Positions 38,657 to 38,769 of a stretch of DNA of 38,769 nucleotides are shown here, piece by piece. Source of the DNA: Actinomycetes bacterium (lineage in GTDB: Bacteria; Actinomycetota; Actinomycetes; Actinomycetales; Cellulomonadaceae). Within the stretch, counting starts at the first letter, position 1; the number at the start of each line of letters is the position of its first letter. The notes under the pieces were generated by a model that did no database searches, was not told where the DNA came from, and worked only from the letters and a program-made list of their open reading frames with translations. Where the stretch lies: NCBI GenBank assembly GCA_021793115.1, contig JAJYTJ010000015.1, forward strand, positions 1 through 38,769, written 5' to 3'. Made by a program: the position numbers and the translations under genes.

Positions 38657-38769
38657 AGGTTGGGGCTTCGTTGGGGTGTTGCTGCTGGTCAGAGCTTCGG
38701 GCGGGGTGATTCTGGGGCACTAATCGGTAGCCTTGGCGGGTGTCGGGGTTCATTAGAAGGGTGAAGACG
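38657..38769. other. Right end of window
   Basis: Slightly lower GC than the rest. No credible gene is complete here. It would contain the promoter of the SGNH hydrolase, but I see no clear boxes. Confidence 0.35.

Noticed and set aside
1..38769. tRNA, rRNA, riboswitch or mobile element
   Set aside because: No cloverleaf, transposase, integrase or recognisable riboswitch was seen; a molybdenum cofactor riboswitch was considered for the gap before moeB, but 81 bases is too short.

Overview
The window is very GC-rich, densely packed DNA with GTG starts, strong GGAGG ribosome sites and many 4-base ATGA gene overlaps. Gene content (polyphosphate glucokinase, panB / glnA2 / glnE, FdxA-type ferredoxin, DUF6457, MoeZ-like MoeB-rhodanese) points to an actinobacterium. 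A Micrococcales or Cellulomonadaceae member is the best guess, but the family is not proven by the sequence.

Left third (1-12,000), mostly housekeeping: a PilZ-domain protein; convergent polyphosphate glucokinase (ppgK) and methionine aminopeptidase (map); a small SPOR-like protein; methylglyoxal synthase; panB; the glnA2-glnE pair; then a GT4 glycosyltransferase that overlaps a PIG-L deacetylase tail to tail, two short low-complexity proteins and a DUF488 protein.

Middle and right (12,000-36,800) is a nitrate/nitrite respiration island with its cofactor supply. A leftward set (SufR-like regulator, cytochrome P450, DUF2249, perhaps DUF488) diverges from a rightward operon: two polytopic His-containing membrane proteins, a copper nitrite reductase with an extra N-terminal cupredoxin (nirK), mog, moaE, moaA. 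Facing it is a long leftward run: narK, narG, narH, narJ, narI, a second SufR-like regulator, moeB-rhodanese, moeA, moaC, mobA, DUF6457, moaD. Diverging from narK is a rightward fdxA-type ferredoxin with modA, modB, modC. Together the genes import molybdate, make the molybdenum cofactor, import nitrate, reduce it to nitrite (NarGHI) and reduce nitrite to NO (NirK). No norB, nosZ or nitrite-to-ammonia reductase is present. The P450 beside nirK has lost the usual I-helix acid, so it is a candidate NO-handling enzyme.

A 25-bp palindromic motif (TTACTACGG-N6-CCGTGAA type) lies 21-55 bases before the start codon of moeB, narK and the ferredoxin, suggesting one regulon. The two SufR-like regulators share Cys/His spacing suited to an Fe-S cluster and are the obvious candidate sensors. 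A C-rich / hairpin / G-rich repeat element sits between the second membrane protein and nirK and extends that membrane protein with a low-complexity tail.

Right end (36,800-38,769): a small protein with four DSPG repeats, an unrecognised small protein and an SGNH hydrolase. No rRNA, tRNA, CRISPR array, insertion sequence or integrase was seen.
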